From Algoriphagus boritolerans DSM 17298 = JCM 18970 (GTDB taxonomy: Bacteria; Bacteroidota; Bacteroidia; Cytophagales; Cyclobacteriaceae): DNA of 64,000 nucleotides. Every line of letters starts with the position of its first letter. Within the stretch, counting starts at the first letter, position 1. The DNA lies in the NCBI RefSeq assembly GCF_900108085.1, contig NZ_FNVR01000002.1:285602-349601 (forward strand), in the 5' to 3' direction. The position numbers and the translations under genes were made by a program. The notes under the pieces were generated by a model that was not told where the DNA came from, did no database searches, and saw nothing but the letters and a program-made list of their open reading frames with translations. Positions 27,543-36,291 of this stretch are shown here, piece after piece.

Positions 27543-28067
27543 ATGAGTACAGCAAAATGGATTATCGACCCAACACACTCTGAAGTTTCGTTCAAAGTAA
27601 AACACCTGGTCATCTCAACAGTCACTGGTTATTTCAGAAGCTTCGAAGGTTCTGCAGAGTCAACTTCCGATGATTTTGACGGAGCAAGCGTTAATTTTTC
27701 TGCCGCTATTGACAGCATCGATACCAATCAGTCAGACCGTGACAATCACTTGAAATCAGCGGATTTCTTTGATGCCGCTAATCATCCAAATTTAACTTTC
27801 TCAGGGAAAGTGGTCAAAAACGGTGGTGATTATAAGTTGGTAGGAGATCTTACGATCCGCGGAAACAAGAAAGAAGTAACCTTGGACGTTGACTTCGGTG
27901 GTGTAGCCGTAGATCCTTACGGACAAACCAAAGCTGGATTTGAAATTGAAGGCAAAATCAGCCGTAAAGAATTTGGCCTGACCTGGTCCGCAGTTACCGA
28001 AGCTGGAAATGTGGTAGTAAGTGATCAGGTAAGATTGATCCTTAACGTACAAGTAGTAAAACAGTAA
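27543..28067 (+). CDS. YceI family protein
   Basis: 174 residues, a lipocalin-like beta-barrel that in known members binds a polyisoprenoid chain. It begins STAKWIIDPTHSEVSFKVKH and has DNHLKSADFFDAANHPNLTF and DLTIRGNKKEVTLDVDFGG, all typical of the family. There is no signal peptide, so this copy is likely cytoplasmic, unlike secreted E. coli YceI. In Bacteroidota it often follows a MarR regulator, as here. A terminator follows. Confidence 0.92.
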   Translation: MSTAKWIIDPTHSEVSFKVKHLVISTVTGYFRSFEGSAESTSDDFDGASVNFSAAIDSIDTNQSDRDNHLKSADFFDAANHPNLTFSGKVVKNGGDYKLVGDLTIRGNKKEVTLDVDFGGVAVDPYGQTKAGFEIEGKISRKEFGLTWSAVTEAGNVVVSDQVRLILNVQVVKQ

Positions 28068-28104
28068 CCGAACCTTCGTTCCAGAGGCTATCGTGTAATC
28101 TATA

Positions 28105-28130
28105 AAAGCTGCCTCAGGGTGGCTTTTTTT
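28105..28130 (+). terminator. Terminator after yceI
   Basis: AAAGCTGCC pairs with GGTGGCTTT (nine pairs with two G-T), loop TCAG, followed by a T run. It separates yceI from the dioxygenase gene, which begins 16 bases later. Confidence 0.7.
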
Positions 28131-28145
28131 CTTAAATTCAATTCT

Positions 28146-29096
28146 ATGACTCCATTAATCACCGGTATACATCACATCACTGCGATCGCCGGAAACCCAC
28201 AAAAAAATGTTGACTTCTATTCCGGTATCCTTGGTTTGAGGCTGGTAAAGAGGACAATCAACTTTGATGCGCCGGATGTCTATCACTTCTACTTCGGAGA
28301 TGAGTTGGGCAGACCCGGTACGGTATTTACTACCTTTCCTTTTACAGGGGCCAGAAAAGGTACCAAAGGAGCTGGTGAATTGACCTATACGGCTTTTTCT
28401 ATTGGAAAAGATTCGCTGGACTTTTGGATCGAGCGATTGAAAAAATTTGGAATTGCAGTCTCTGACATTCAAACCCGCTTTGGAGAAATGCTGATCCGCT
28501 TTGAAGACCACGACAGCATGGGAATCGAGCTGGTTGCCAATGATCGGGATGATCGTCCGGGCTGGACCTATGGTCACATTCCTGCCGCTCATTCGATCAA
28601 AGGATTCTATGGCGCTACATTAAATCTCCGAGCCAAGGAATTGACAGTAAAGCTTCTGACTGAGCACATGGATTATCGGTTTATCGGTCAGGAAGGAGAG
28701 CGTTTCCGCTATGGTACGGAAGGTAAGCCTGGAGATCTTGTGGACATTGTCATCGACCGAACAGGTAATCGAGGTCAGCAATCTGCCGGATCAGTACATC
28801 ACATCGCTTTCCGAACTGCGAATACGACCACTCAACTTGAAATTCAGGAGATCTTGATGCGAAATGGCTACCAAGTCACAGAAGTCAAAGACAGAAACTA
28901 TTTCAAGTCAATTTATTTCCGTGAGCCAGGAGGCGTTTTGTTTGAAATAGCCACAGATGAGCCGGGTTTTGCAATTGATGAGGATGAGGCACATTTAGGG
29001 GAATTGATCAAACTTCCGGAATGGGCGGAACCTAGCCGTGAAAGAATTGAAAAAAACCTGGCACCTGTAAAACTGGACATTGAATCTTATGTCTGA
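28146..29096 (+). CDS. Ring-cleaving dioxygenase of the glyoxalase/VOC superfamily
   Basis: 316 residues from the ATG at 28146; the frame extends upstream, but only into the yceI terminator. Two VOC modules are visible. The first starts ITGIHHITAIAGNPQKNVDF with YSGILGLRLVKRT. The second has SVHHIAFRT and ends with FREPGGVLFEIATDEPGF. The paired His and Glu residues that bind the metal are present. It matches the YkcA/MhqO-type family found with MarR regulators and involved in resistance to quinones. It overlaps the next gene by 8 bases, so the two are co-translated. Confidence 0.88.
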   Translation: MTPLITGIHHITAIAGNPQKNVDFYSGILGLRLVKRTINFDAPDVYHFYFGDELGRPGTVFTTFPFTGARKGTKGAGELTYTAFSIGKDSLDFWIERLKKFGIAVSDIQTRFGEMLIRFEDHDSMGIELVANDRDDRPGWTYGHIPAAHSIKGFYGATLNLRAKELTVKLLTEHMDYRFIGQEGERFRYGTEGKPGDLVDIVIDRTGNRGQQSAGSVHHIAFRTANTTTQLEIQEILMRNGYQVTEVKDRNYFKSIYFREPGGVLFEIATDEPGFAIDEDEAHLGELIKLPEWAEPSRERIEKNLAPVKLDIESYV

Positions 29097-29700
29097 TATC
29101 AAAATAACAGGACTTCCTTTATCGGAAGCTAAAAAAGCAATCATCATGATCCATGGTCGTGGAGCGACCGCTGATAGTATCCTTTCGCTGGTTCCTCATC
29201 TCAATCTGACCGATTATGCAATTCTTGCGCCTCAGGCCAACCGAAATAGCTGGTATCCGTTTGGGTTTATGGCATCTGACGAAGGCAATAAGGTTGCATT
29301 GGAAGGCTCTCTTCAGATTTTGGAAGAAACCTGGAATAAAATCGAAGCTGCTGGTATTCCCTCAAAAAACACTGTTCTGTTGGGGTTCTCGCAGGGAGCT
29401 TGTCTAAGTCTAGAATTTGCTGCCCGTCATGGTCAGAAATTTGGAGGCATAGTCGCATTCACAGGAGGATTGATCGGAGAGCAGCTGAAGCCTGAAAATT
29501 ATGCGGGTGATTTTCAGGGAACTCCGATTTTCATCGGTAGCAGCGATCGTGATTTTCACGTTCCTGCCCGTAGGATAAAAGAATCAGGTGAACTGCTTCG
29601 AAAAATGGGAGCAGAAGTCACGATAAAATTATTTGATGACCCGGATCATACGATCCGAGAAGAAGAGATTAACTGGGTAAATCAGAATATTTTTAGTTAA
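29089..29700 (+). CDS. Phospholipase/carboxylesterase-type alpha/beta hydrolase
   Basis: 203 residues from the ATG at 29089. IMIHGRGATADSIL holds the oxyanion loop, LGFSQGACLSLEFAARH carries the nucleophile Ser near residue 102, and DDPDHTIREEEI carries the catalytic His. This is the YodD/MhqD-like group that often accompanies the VOC dioxygenase in MarR-linked quinone or aromatic stress operons. The overlap with the dioxygenase gene supports a shared function, and the MarR-YceI pair upstream suggests common control. The substrate is not known. Confidence 0.88.
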   Translation: MSDIKITGLPLSEAKKAIIMIHGRGATADSILSLVPHLNLTDYAILAPQANRNSWYPFGFMASDEGNKVALEGSLQILEETWNKIEAAGIPSKNTVLLGFSQGACLSLEFAARHGQKFGGIVAFTGGLIGEQLKPENYAGDFQGTPIFIGSSDRDFHVPARRIKESGELLRKMGAEVTIKLFDDPDHTIREEEINWVNQNIFS

Positions 29701-29810
29701 AGATCAGAAGTGTTTGATCGGAAAACTATTCTGAGAATAAGAACCCTGATTCATTTTGTCCATTTTTGGATAGACCAATTTTCTTGTAAGGTCTATTTAG
29801 TTTTAAAAGT

Positions 29811-29838
29811 CCCCGGCACGTTGTCGGGGTATTTTTTT
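29811..29838 (+). terminator. Terminator after the esterase gene
   Basis: CCCCGGCA (29811-29818) and TGTCGGGG (29822-29829) pair with one G-T and a 3-nt loop, followed by a T run to 29838. Confidence 0.75.
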
Positions 29839-30379
29839 GTCTTTTTCTCAAGGATGAGAAATTAAGATAGCCTCAATTTAGGCCAATTTTAACTGATTTT
29901 TTGTTGAAAAATTATTTTACAACTCACTGATTTTAAATAAAATGGATGGTAAATTTGGAATTTACTCAATATACTGAGTAAAATTACTCAATGGCTTTTT
30001 TTCGCCACTAAGTTGCGAAGGCACAAAAGAGGATTTTTATAGGGTCTTATTGAAAATAGGGTTCACTTTGGGCTTTTATTGAAACTTTTTCCCGCAGACC
30101 TGATTGCCTTCAGGCAAGTTTTGCGCAGAAAAAGGCACAGACCTGCCTGACGGCAAGGCAGGTCTTCACAGATTTCTAAAAACTCAAACCTACAACCATA
30201 CCAGCGCAAGTCTTTCGACTTGTGCTTAGGATAATGAAGTCTTCAGACTGCTTCAAAAAAGAATTAATCATTAAACAGCAGTCTAAAAACTTTATAATTG
30301 TGGGTTCAAGTTTGAAAACTTGAACCAAATGAAAAGCAGGACTTTCTTCGCGCTTAACTGTCTTTGCGGCAAAGATTTC
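29839..30379. repeat. 540-bp non-coding spacer with a cluster of short hairpin repeats
   Basis: No gene was seen here. Several short palindromes lie between the two converging genes: TTGCC/GGCAA around 30104-30117, a perfect 10-bp stem at 30139-30148 and 30156-30165, CAAGTC/GACTTG at 30207-30222, and a perfect 11-bp stem at 30303-30313 and 30316-30326. The frame TTTCCCGCAGA...CGCAGAAAAAG...CACAGA (30088 on) recurs at 47546. These resemble small dispersed repeats common between Bacteroidota genes. Confidence 0.6.
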
Positions 30380-33300
30380 CTAAAACGAATAACTCACCTG
30401 CGAGCCGCGATCCGGATCGAGTTCGATCTGCGCATAGACGCCGACTTCCTGCTGAAGCTCTTCCACATGGCTGATGATACCGACGATGCGGTTTTCATGA
30501 CGAAGTGATTTGAGCGTTTCGAAGACAACCCGAAGTGCATTCCGATCCAAGGCACCAAAGCCTTCATCCAGGAAGAAAAAGCTCTGATCAGCCTGATTGA
30601 GTGCTTTTACTTTTTCTGCCAAAGCCAAAGCAAGGCAAAGTGATGCCTGGAAAGTTTGTCCACCCGAAAGCGTCTTGAGCAAGCGTCTTTTTCCACCGTT
30701 CAGGTAGTCAATCACCCAGAACGTATTGTCCTCGTCAATCTCCAAACTGAGGCTGTTTTTGCTCAGTTTTATAAATCGCACATTGGCCGTGTTGCAGAGT
30801 TCTTTGAGGTAGATGGAGCTGACGTATTTCACAAAGCCACTTCCACGAAATAGGTTATCCAGCTCACGGAGGTTGCTTTCCCGGTTTTGGAGCTTGGAAT
30901 AAATCAGCTCCAGCTTCGCCTTTTCTTCCAGTTTTTTGAGGGATTCTTTGATTTCCTGACCGAGGAGAAGTTGTTGTTTTTGGAGGTTTTCCGCCTCGGT
31001 TTGGAGGAGTTGCAGCTTCGCTGAAAGCTGAAGGAAGGATTCCTCCTGAAACTGGCCGACCTCGGGATTTTTGGTTAATTCCTGAATTCTACTTTCGGCG
31101 ATAGCCAAATCCTGATCAAACTTGGTGATCTCCTTCAGGACTTTTTCTGCATCCAAAGAATGCTCAAACAACCGAATCAAAACCTGTTCATCCGGAAATC
31201 CAAACTCCGCTTTCAACTGCTCAAAGCGTTCTGTGAACTGCTTCAGCTTCTCCAAGGTTTCTGTTTTTAGCTGAGTGAAAGTCTCCAAGTCCGCAAGGTT
31301 TTTGACTTGTTCCACTCGCTTTTCCCGTAGGTGTTTTTGCTTTCCTTCCAAGAGTTGAATCGCTTCCTCGATGTCCTTTTCAACGTTGTGAATCATCTGT
31401 TGGATTACGTCAGGTTCCTTTGCGAAAAAGCCTTCGCAAAATGGCGGATCCTTGATTTCTTCCCGCTTGGAGCTGATCCCGGACTGAATGGATTGCATTT
31501 TCAGCCGTGCTTGGTTCAGCTCATTTTCTGCTCTTTCCAGATCTTCCTGTTCGGTATCCAGCTTTTTCCGCTTGGATCGGATGTCAAGCTGAAGCTTTTC
31601 GAGGTTTTTTGCTGAATCTGAGATTTGCTGGATTTTTGCTGAAAGCGACTCTTGTGTTTCAATTCCCTGGATTGACAAGGTTGACTTCAAGTTGGCTATT
31701 TGTTGGCTGAGTTGCTCGATTTCAGTCTGCTTGGCTTCTTTGTTTTTACGGAAGTTTTCTACATGAATGGCCAATTCATTTTGCTTTTGTATCGAATTTT
31801 GGATCTGCTGAATTTGGTCTTTTGTCAATCCGATTTCCCGAGTTTTTTCATCGAGTTCGATTGCTTCCTCGGCAGCCTGCAACGGATCGGGATGCTCCAA
31901 GGCTCCACAAAGCGGACAAGCTTCCCCATCGTGGAGGAGATGAATATGTGCCACCAAACCCTGCTTTTGGATCAAGGCATCGCGCTCGGATTCTAGCTTG
32001 GCAAGTCTTTCCTTTTCTCCTTGAAGCCAGGTGTCTAGACTAGTTTGTGTAAAGGGAAGTGATTGGAGAATATGAGTCAATTCGCCTTCAAAAGCTCGGG
32101 ATTCATTCTCGATTTGCTTTATTTCCGCATTAAACTTTGCCGCTTGATTTTCCCAGTTTTTCCAATCTCGCTCAGCCGATTTCAAATCTGCCAACAGCGA
32201 ACTGTCAGTTGGTGCTATTTTTTCGCTTTCGCTCTCCAAGTGCTGAATTTGCAGTTTAAGCGCTTTTTGACCTGCTTTTTTGGTGTCAATCTGAGGTTGG
32301 AGGGTCTCGAGTTGAGACTTCGCAATGTTCAGATTTTGGTTTAAAAGCTGGATCTCCAAGACTTTTTTGAGGTCACGAACTTTGGCTTCCCGCTGTGGAC
32401 GTTCTTGGTTTTTCTTCTTAAGTTCAATTTCCTCGTTTTCGAGCTCAGCCACTTCTTTTTCAAATCGATCCTTGAACCGAATGCAATCTTCGACACTGAC
32501 CGTGTACTTTTCCAGCTCGACTTTGGCATCGTTCCGCTTTTCCCAAGTGGGTTTGAGGTGGGTTTTTGCCGTGATGAATGCTCCATGAAGCTGGCGTTTG
32601 GATTCGATTTCCGGCTTTTTTTCGAGTAGTTCAGTCCGGAGGGATTGATACTTGAGGAGTTCTTGGTGCTGATTTCTCAGGATTTCTTTTGCCCGAAATT
32701 CTTGATCCGCTTGTTTTACAATGCTTTCCGCATGGGTAAGGGACTCCGTCAGCTTGTCAAAATGTGTCTTCTTTTCGGCTAGATTTTCTTTGGTGAAAGC
32801 TTCCAATGCCAATAGTTGCGTTTCCAGCCGGATTTTTTCTTCCCGAACTGCCTTGAGCAGTGTACCGGTTTTGCCCGAAAGATCAAATCGCTCCAAACCA
32901 AAAAGCTCCTTCATCATTTCTGCCCGTGGACCGGGCGTGAGATCGATGAATTCCCGGAATTTTCCCTGCGGGATGATCACCGTCTGCTTGAAGTGGTTCT
33001 TTTGCATTCCGACGAGCTCCTCGCCACGCTGACTCAAGGCTTCCCAAGTATCACCGACACGCTCATAGAATGTATGTTCGGCAGGTTTTACATCCTCGAA
33101 ATTCTTCGGGTTTCGTTTTGCGGCATAGCGGGCCAGGTAGGTTTTGGCATTGTTTTTTCCGGCACGGAACTCAAAATTAATCAGCACCTGATCGCTTTGG
33201 AGGTTGAGCATGGAGTTCTTTTCTCCCCGATCCGAAAGCCGCTCGGTACTGCCGTAAAGTGCCAAAAGTATGGCTTCCAAAATGGAGGATTTTCCGCTGC

Positions 33301-33412
33301 CCACAGCTCCGAATATCCCAAACAATCCTGCCCCGGTGAGTTGATCAAACTCGACAGTTTGCTTTTCCCGATAGGAATATAAGCCTTGAATTTCCAGTCT
33401 TACAGGGATCAT
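30380..33412 (-). CDS. sbcC: Exonuclease subunit SbcC (Rad50-like)
   Basis: 1010 residues. ATPase subunit of the SbcCD nuclease, which opens hairpins and processes DNA ends. Walker A (GIFGAVGSGKSSILEAILLA) is near residue 37. Long coiled coils run over about residues 170-490 and 510-830, with the zinc-hook CPLCG near residue 498. The ABC signature LSGGQTFQASLCLA is near 914, and Walker B FFFLDEGFGALD near 947. It overlaps sbcD by 4 bases (ATGA), which shows translational coupling. Positive-strand open frames across this gene are shadows. Confidence 0.95.
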   Translation of the reverse strand: MIPVRLEIQGLYSYREKQTVEFDQLTGAGLFGIFGAVGSGKSSILEAILLALYGSTERLSDRGEKNSMLNLQSDQVLINFEFRAGKNNAKTYLARYAAKRNPKNFEDVKPAEHTFYERVGDTWEALSQRGEELVGMQKNHFKQTVIIPQGKFREFIDLTPGPRAEMMKELFGLERFDLSGKTGTLLKAVREEKIRLETQLLALEAFTKENLAEKKTHFDKLTESLTHAESIVKQADQEFRAKEILRNQHQELLKYQSLRTELLEKKPEIESKRQLHGAFITAKTHLKPTWEKRNDAKVELEKYTVSVEDCIRFKDRFEKEVAELENEEIELKKKNQERPQREAKVRDLKKVLEIQLLNQNLNIAKSQLETLQPQIDTKKAGQKALKLQIQHLESESEKIAPTDSSLLADLKSAERDWKNWENQAAKFNAEIKQIENESRAFEGELTHILQSLPFTQTSLDTWLQGEKERLAKLESERDALIQKQGLVAHIHLLHDGEACPLCGALEHPDPLQAAEEAIELDEKTREIGLTKDQIQQIQNSIQKQNELAIHVENFRKNKEAKQTEIEQLSQQIANLKSTLSIQGIETQESLSAKIQQISDSAKNLEKLQLDIRSKRKKLDTEQEDLERAENELNQARLKMQSIQSGISSKREEIKDPPFCEGFFAKEPDVIQQMIHNVEKDIEEAIQLLEGKQKHLREKRVEQVKNLADLETFTQLKTETLEKLKQFTERFEQLKAEFGFPDEQVLIRLFEHSLDAEKVLKEITKFDQDLAIAESRIQELTKNPEVGQFQEESFLQLSAKLQLLQTEAENLQKQQLLLGQEIKESLKKLEEKAKLELIYSKLQNRESNLRELDNLFRGSGFVKYVSSIYLKELCNTANVRFIKLSKNSLSLEIDEDNTFWVIDYLNGGKRRLLKTLSGGQTFQASLCLALALAEKVKALNQADQSFFFLDEGFGALDRNALRVVFETLKSLRHENRIVGIISHVEELQQEVGVYAQIELDPDRGSQVSYSF

Positions 33413-34635
33413 AATTGGTCGTTTTGGCTGATGACTTCTTTGAAAATGCCCAACAGTTCTTCGTTGGGTTCCTGCCCTTTTTCACTTTGGTAGAAAAGGG
33501 TAAACAGTGTGGTCATGTCCTTTCCCAAATCCTCGACTTGCAGGCTGTAATTCTGCTGTCCATGTGGATTTTTGATTTGGGGAATCAGATTGACAATGCC
33601 GTCGTGGGCTTTCAGGAGTGCTTTTCGGGTTGCCGCGTCGATCGAGTGCTCTGTTTCGTAAGTCAATTCGACAAAGCAGTAGGGATTTTCCTCCAGCCAT
33701 TGGAGTGCTTTGGAGAGTTCGTCAAACTGTACCCGATACAAAGGTCTGCCTTGGGAAAGACCAATTGGTTGAAAGGTTACGGGTTTGGCTGGTTCAGCAT
33801 CGATGATCACGACTTTTTTCTCCTGATCCGCTTCGCTGAAAGAGTAGGCTAGCGGCGAACTCGAATAGACCACCGGAATGCTGGGATGGGCCACGGAATG
33901 GTAGCGATGTAAATGTCCCAAAGCCGCATATTGAATCTGTGCGGGAAGATGATCTGTGAAAAGCGCCTGCGTACCTCCGACATGAAGAATCGGACGCTCC
34001 GATTCGGGTTCTGCCTCGGGCTTTTCGCCTTCTTTCATAAAGAAAAAATGGCCCACAAAAAGATTGATACCGGCCGTATCGCAGTTGCGATCTGCAAGTT
34101 TTTGCCAATTTTTTGCCAATAAATTCCTGAATTCCGCTTCCCGATTCTCTTCCCCTAAATAGGTTCGGAGGCTGACTTCATTGGCATAAGGAGCCAAAAT
34201 CAAACGGACCGGAAAATCAAAAGCTGGTAATTTCAATTCCGCAAAACCGCTTTCAGATCGAACGATTTCCACTCCCGAATCGAGTTTGCCCACAGGAATA
34301 ATGGTGTCATATCGACTGTAAAATAAAATCCCCAATTCTCTGGCCAATGGATCCGGCGCTTCGACAAACTGCGTGCTGTCGTGATTTCCAGAAATGGCAA
34401 TAATAGGTCGGGTACCGTTTTTTGATAGTCTTCGGAGGGTTTTGTACAGCAGTTCGACCGCTTCGTGAGTGGGATTGAACGTGTCAAAAATGTCTCCGGC
34501 CAAGAGTACGAGATCAACATCTTGCTGATTTGCGATCTGGCAGATTTCATCCAGGACGAGCTTTTGCTCTTCGATACGGGAATATTCCTGAAGTCGCTTG
34601 CCGAGGTGCCAGTCGGCGGTGTGGAGGATTTTCAT
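33409..34635 (-). CDS. sbcD: Exonuclease subunit SbcD (Mre11-like)
   Basis: 408 residues. Metallophosphoesterase subunit of SbcCD. The metal ligands are in ILHTADWHLGKRL (residues 3-15), LLAGDIFDTFNP near 47, ISGNHDS near 83, VGHFFF near 196 and ALGHLHRYH near 240. The C-terminal part binds SbcC. It is first in the operon, with sbcC following by a 4-base overlap. The upstream region holds a tandem 14-bp repeat. Confidence 0.95.
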   Translation of the reverse strand: MKILHTADWHLGKRLQEYSRIEEQKLVLDEICQIANQQDVDLVLLAGDIFDTFNPTHEAVELLYKTLRRLSKNGTRPIIAISGNHDSTQFVEAPDPLARELGILFYSRYDTIIPVGKLDSGVEIVRSESGFAELKLPAFDFPVRLILAPYANEVSLRTYLGEENREAEFRNLLAKNWQKLADRNCDTAGINLFVGHFFFMKEGEKPEAEPESERPILHVGGTQALFTDHLPAQIQYAALGHLHRYHSVAHPSIPVVYSSSPLAYSFSEADQEKKVVIIDAEPAKPVTFQPIGLSQGRPLYRVQFDELSKALQWLEENPYCFVELTYETEHSIDAATRKALLKAHDGIVNLIPQIKNPHGQQNYSLQVEDLGKDMTTLFTLFYQSEKGQEPNEELLGIFKEVISQNDQL

Positions 34636-34643
34636 TAGTTTTT

Positions 34644-34670
34644 GGTCAACGGTCCATGGTCAACGGTCCA
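34644..34670. repeat. Tandem 14-bp repeat upstream of sbcD
   Basis: GGTCAACGGTCCA occurs at 34644-34656 and 34658-34670. The motif family GTCAACGGTCC/GTCGAC reappears at 59774-59815. It looks like a short interspersed repeat rather than an operator. Confidence 0.55.
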
Positions 34671-34842
34671 CAGCTTCTGAAAGTGATTTTGATTGGACTC
34701 TTCAAAATTGAGTTCAAAAAAATAATTCAGAATGGAAGGTTGACAAACAAGTTTCACTAAGATAAACTACAGCCAAGCTTAGACCAAAAGTTTATTGAAA
34801 GCCGGTCAGCAATTGGCATTCTTATTGGGAAATCGGGCGGAA

Positions 34843-35400
34843 ATGGTAGATTCGGCGGTGAAAATTCGATTCCTTTTGGTTTTTCTTTTTGGGTTTTGGG
34901 CTTCTATGGCGGAGGCGCAGGTGGATTCCTTATTTATTCAAGCGGGGACAGCAAGTTTTTATGGGAAAAAGTTTCATGGTAAGAAGACGGCTAGCGGCGA
35001 GATTTTTCACCTGGATAGTCTGACTGCAGCGCATAAGCGATTGCCTTTGGGTACTGTGATCCGAGTAATCAATCAAAAAAATGGATTGGCTGTAGTCGTG
35101 CGGATCAATGATCGGCTGCCCAGCTACTCCAAGCGGCAGATTGATCTATCCCGTGCTGCGGCGACCCGACTGGAAATGATTCAGGATGGATTAGCAAAAG
35201 TGAGAATCGAGGCAGTAGATCTGGACCAGCTGGATAAGCTTGTGGAATATTATGCAGACGAAGAGCATCCGGGTCTGAGGATCAGGCCTTATTATCAGGG
35301 AATTTCAATACTAAAAAGAGAGTTAAATCTGAATTTAGTACATTACACACCTGAATGCATTGAAATTTTTCCTACTGATTTTCAGTTAGTTAAAAACTAA
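34843..35400 (+). CDS. rlpA: RlpA-like double-psi beta-barrel septal protein
   Basis: 185 residues from the ATG at 34843, with a signal peptide (IRFLLVFLFGFWASMAEAQ). The RlpA domain shows GTASFYGKKFHGKKTASGE, AHKRLPLGTVIRVIN and VVVRINDRLP, including the catalytic-type Asp of RlpA lytic transglycosylases. SRAAATRLEMIQDGLAKV closes the domain. The C-terminal ~60 residues (from VEYYADEEHPGLRIR to the end) are specific to this locus: the same tail occurs in a relic at 36852 and in a chimeric pseudogene at 37030. The length is shorter than RlpA proteins with a SPOR domain. Confidence 0.9.
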   Translation: MVDSAVKIRFLLVFLFGFWASMAEAQVDSLFIQAGTASFYGKKFHGKKTASGEIFHLDSLTAAHKRLPLGTVIRVINQKNGLAVVVRINDRLPSYSKRQIDLSRAAATRLEMIQDGLAKVRIEAVDLDQLDKLVEYYADEEHPGLRIRPYYQGISILKRELNLNLVHYTPECIEIFPTDFQLVKN

Positions 35401-35477
35401 TTTCATTTTTTTTTTTTTCACTTATTTTTTTCAATTCACTGCGATAGTTTAGCTAACGAAAGATCAAGGTTGGTGCC
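35200..35477 (+). repeat. rlpA tail plus downstream DNA, first copy of a direct repeat
   Basis: This stretch, from codon GTG in the AKVRIEA segment of rlpA to the AAGGTTGGTGCCA sequence after the gene, recurs at 37273-37545. The coding text is conserved (EHPGLRIR, YYQGI, NLNLVHY, DFQ) and the downstream CTAACGAAAGATCAAGGT is shared. The second copy lacks a few codons and has diverged. Confidence 0.8.
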
Positions 35478-35554
35478 AGAGTCTGGATTTATTTAGGGAT
35501 AAAAGCCTCGCCCTGTATGGTGTGGAAGGAGGCATAAATTTTAAAAAATAATTT

Positions 35555-35656
35555 ATGAGAATTTTAAATTTGGGTTTGGTTTTAATTTTTTTGTTGAATT
35601 CCTGTGACATGGTAGTTAATCAGGAGCAAAGGTCGATTCAAGAAATTCCGTATTAA
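35555..35656 (+). pseudogene. 5' part of a broken lipoprotein gene (33 codons)
   Basis: ATG at 35555 encodes a lipoprotein signal (ILNLGLVLIFLLNSC) followed by DMVVNQEQRSIQEIPY and TAA at 35654. In the same frame after the stop, LKKLENKELFNSFLQ is readable up to 35701. If the 95-bp repeat at 35702-35796 is removed, this frame joins directly to the open frame at 35797. The most economical reading is a single lipoprotein-type precursor gene broken by one stop codon and one repeat insertion. A real 33-residue peptide remains possible. Confidence 0.55.
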
Positions 35657-35701
35657 TTGAAAAAATTAGAAAATAAAGAACTTTTTAACTCCTTTCTTCA
35701 G

Positions 35702-35796
35702 ATGAAATCGAGCATGCCCCCTTCGGTGACATACACTGGGATGATTATAATGCATGCGATATTCCATCTGACCAATAAAAATCAAGTTATAAACAG
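35702..35796 (+). repeat. Third (95-bp) copy of the 93-bp repeat, splitting a reading frame
   Basis: It starts ATGAAATCGAGCATG and ends ATTCCATCTGACCAATAAAA then TTATAAACAG, as in the tandem copies at 18424-18609. Bases 16-32 differ and are two longer. The 9-mer CAGATGAAA is present at both ends (from 35699 and from 35794), so it looks like an insertion at an ATGAAA site with a duplicated junction. Confidence 0.8.
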
Positions 35797-36282
35797 ATGA
35801 AAATGGATTTATTTAGTGGTTTGAAATTAGAGAGTAGCGCAACATTTAACAATAATGAAGTTTTTGAATTGGAAATTAGGGAAAGTGGTGAGAGATTATT
35901 AGTCTTAAATCAAGATGGTTTTGGCGAAGAGAGACAATCCAACTATGGCTTGGTTGTTCCAATTTTAAATGGGGAATTAGGCGATTTCATGTTTATTCAG
36001 ACCTTAAAATTGGATAATGGTCAATTGGAGATCAATTATTTTTCTAAAAATCACAAATTAGTTTCAAGTATTAGCTTAGATCCCAAATCGGAGGCTATAC
36101 TAGTTAATTCTGGACCTGACCCCAATGCCAGGTTGCTTTGCGGTGAAGGAGTGGCTGGTTGTATTGCAGATGCCTACACGAACCACGGTTGGATTTCAGT
36201 TTGGGCCTTCGTTCAAACCGCTTTCATTCCGGCTACAGCAGCCGGTATTGCTGCTGGATGTGCTTATTTGAACTGTATATAA
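35797..36282 (+). CDS. Bacteriocin-like protein with a Gly/Ala/Cys-rich hydrophobic C-terminus (probably 5'-disrupted)
   Basis: 161 residues, with no signal peptide in the present frame. Residues ~1-105 are a soluble beta-rich region (LFSGLKLESSATF, FGEERQSNYGLVVPILN). The last ~50 residues are different: GPDPNARLLCGEGVAGC, then ISVWAFVQTAFIPATAAGIA and GCAYLNCI, with four Cys and a long hydrophobic Gly/Ala stretch. That layout resembles class II-type or halocin C8-like bacteriocin precursors, by feel rather than by match. A small two-helix membrane protein gene follows, as an immunity gene would. The original N-terminus was probably the lipoprotein leader at 35555. Confidence 0.6.
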   Translation: MKMDLFSGLKLESSATFNNNEVFELEIRESGERLLVLNQDGFGEERQSNYGLVVPILNGELGDFMFIQTLKLDNGQLEINYFSKNHKLVSSISLDPKSEAILVNSGPDPNARLLCGEGVAGCIADAYTNHGWISVWAFVQTAFIPATAAGIAAGCAYLNCI

Positions 36283-36291
36283 AAATTGACT

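Noticed and set aside
28119..28145. Earlier GTG start for the dioxygenase gene
   Set aside because: It falls inside the yceI terminator hairpin; the ATG at 28146 starts the conserved domain.
32816..33382. 188-codon plus-strand frame opposite sbcC
   Set aside because: It lies antisense to conserved SbcC domains and its translation has no domain or signal; it is a shadow frame.
35654..35797. Programmed frameshift or stop readthrough joining the 35555 leader to the 35797 gene
   Set aside because: The gap is explained by a 95-bp repeat copy that also occurs elsewhere; no slippery sequence or recoding signal is visible.
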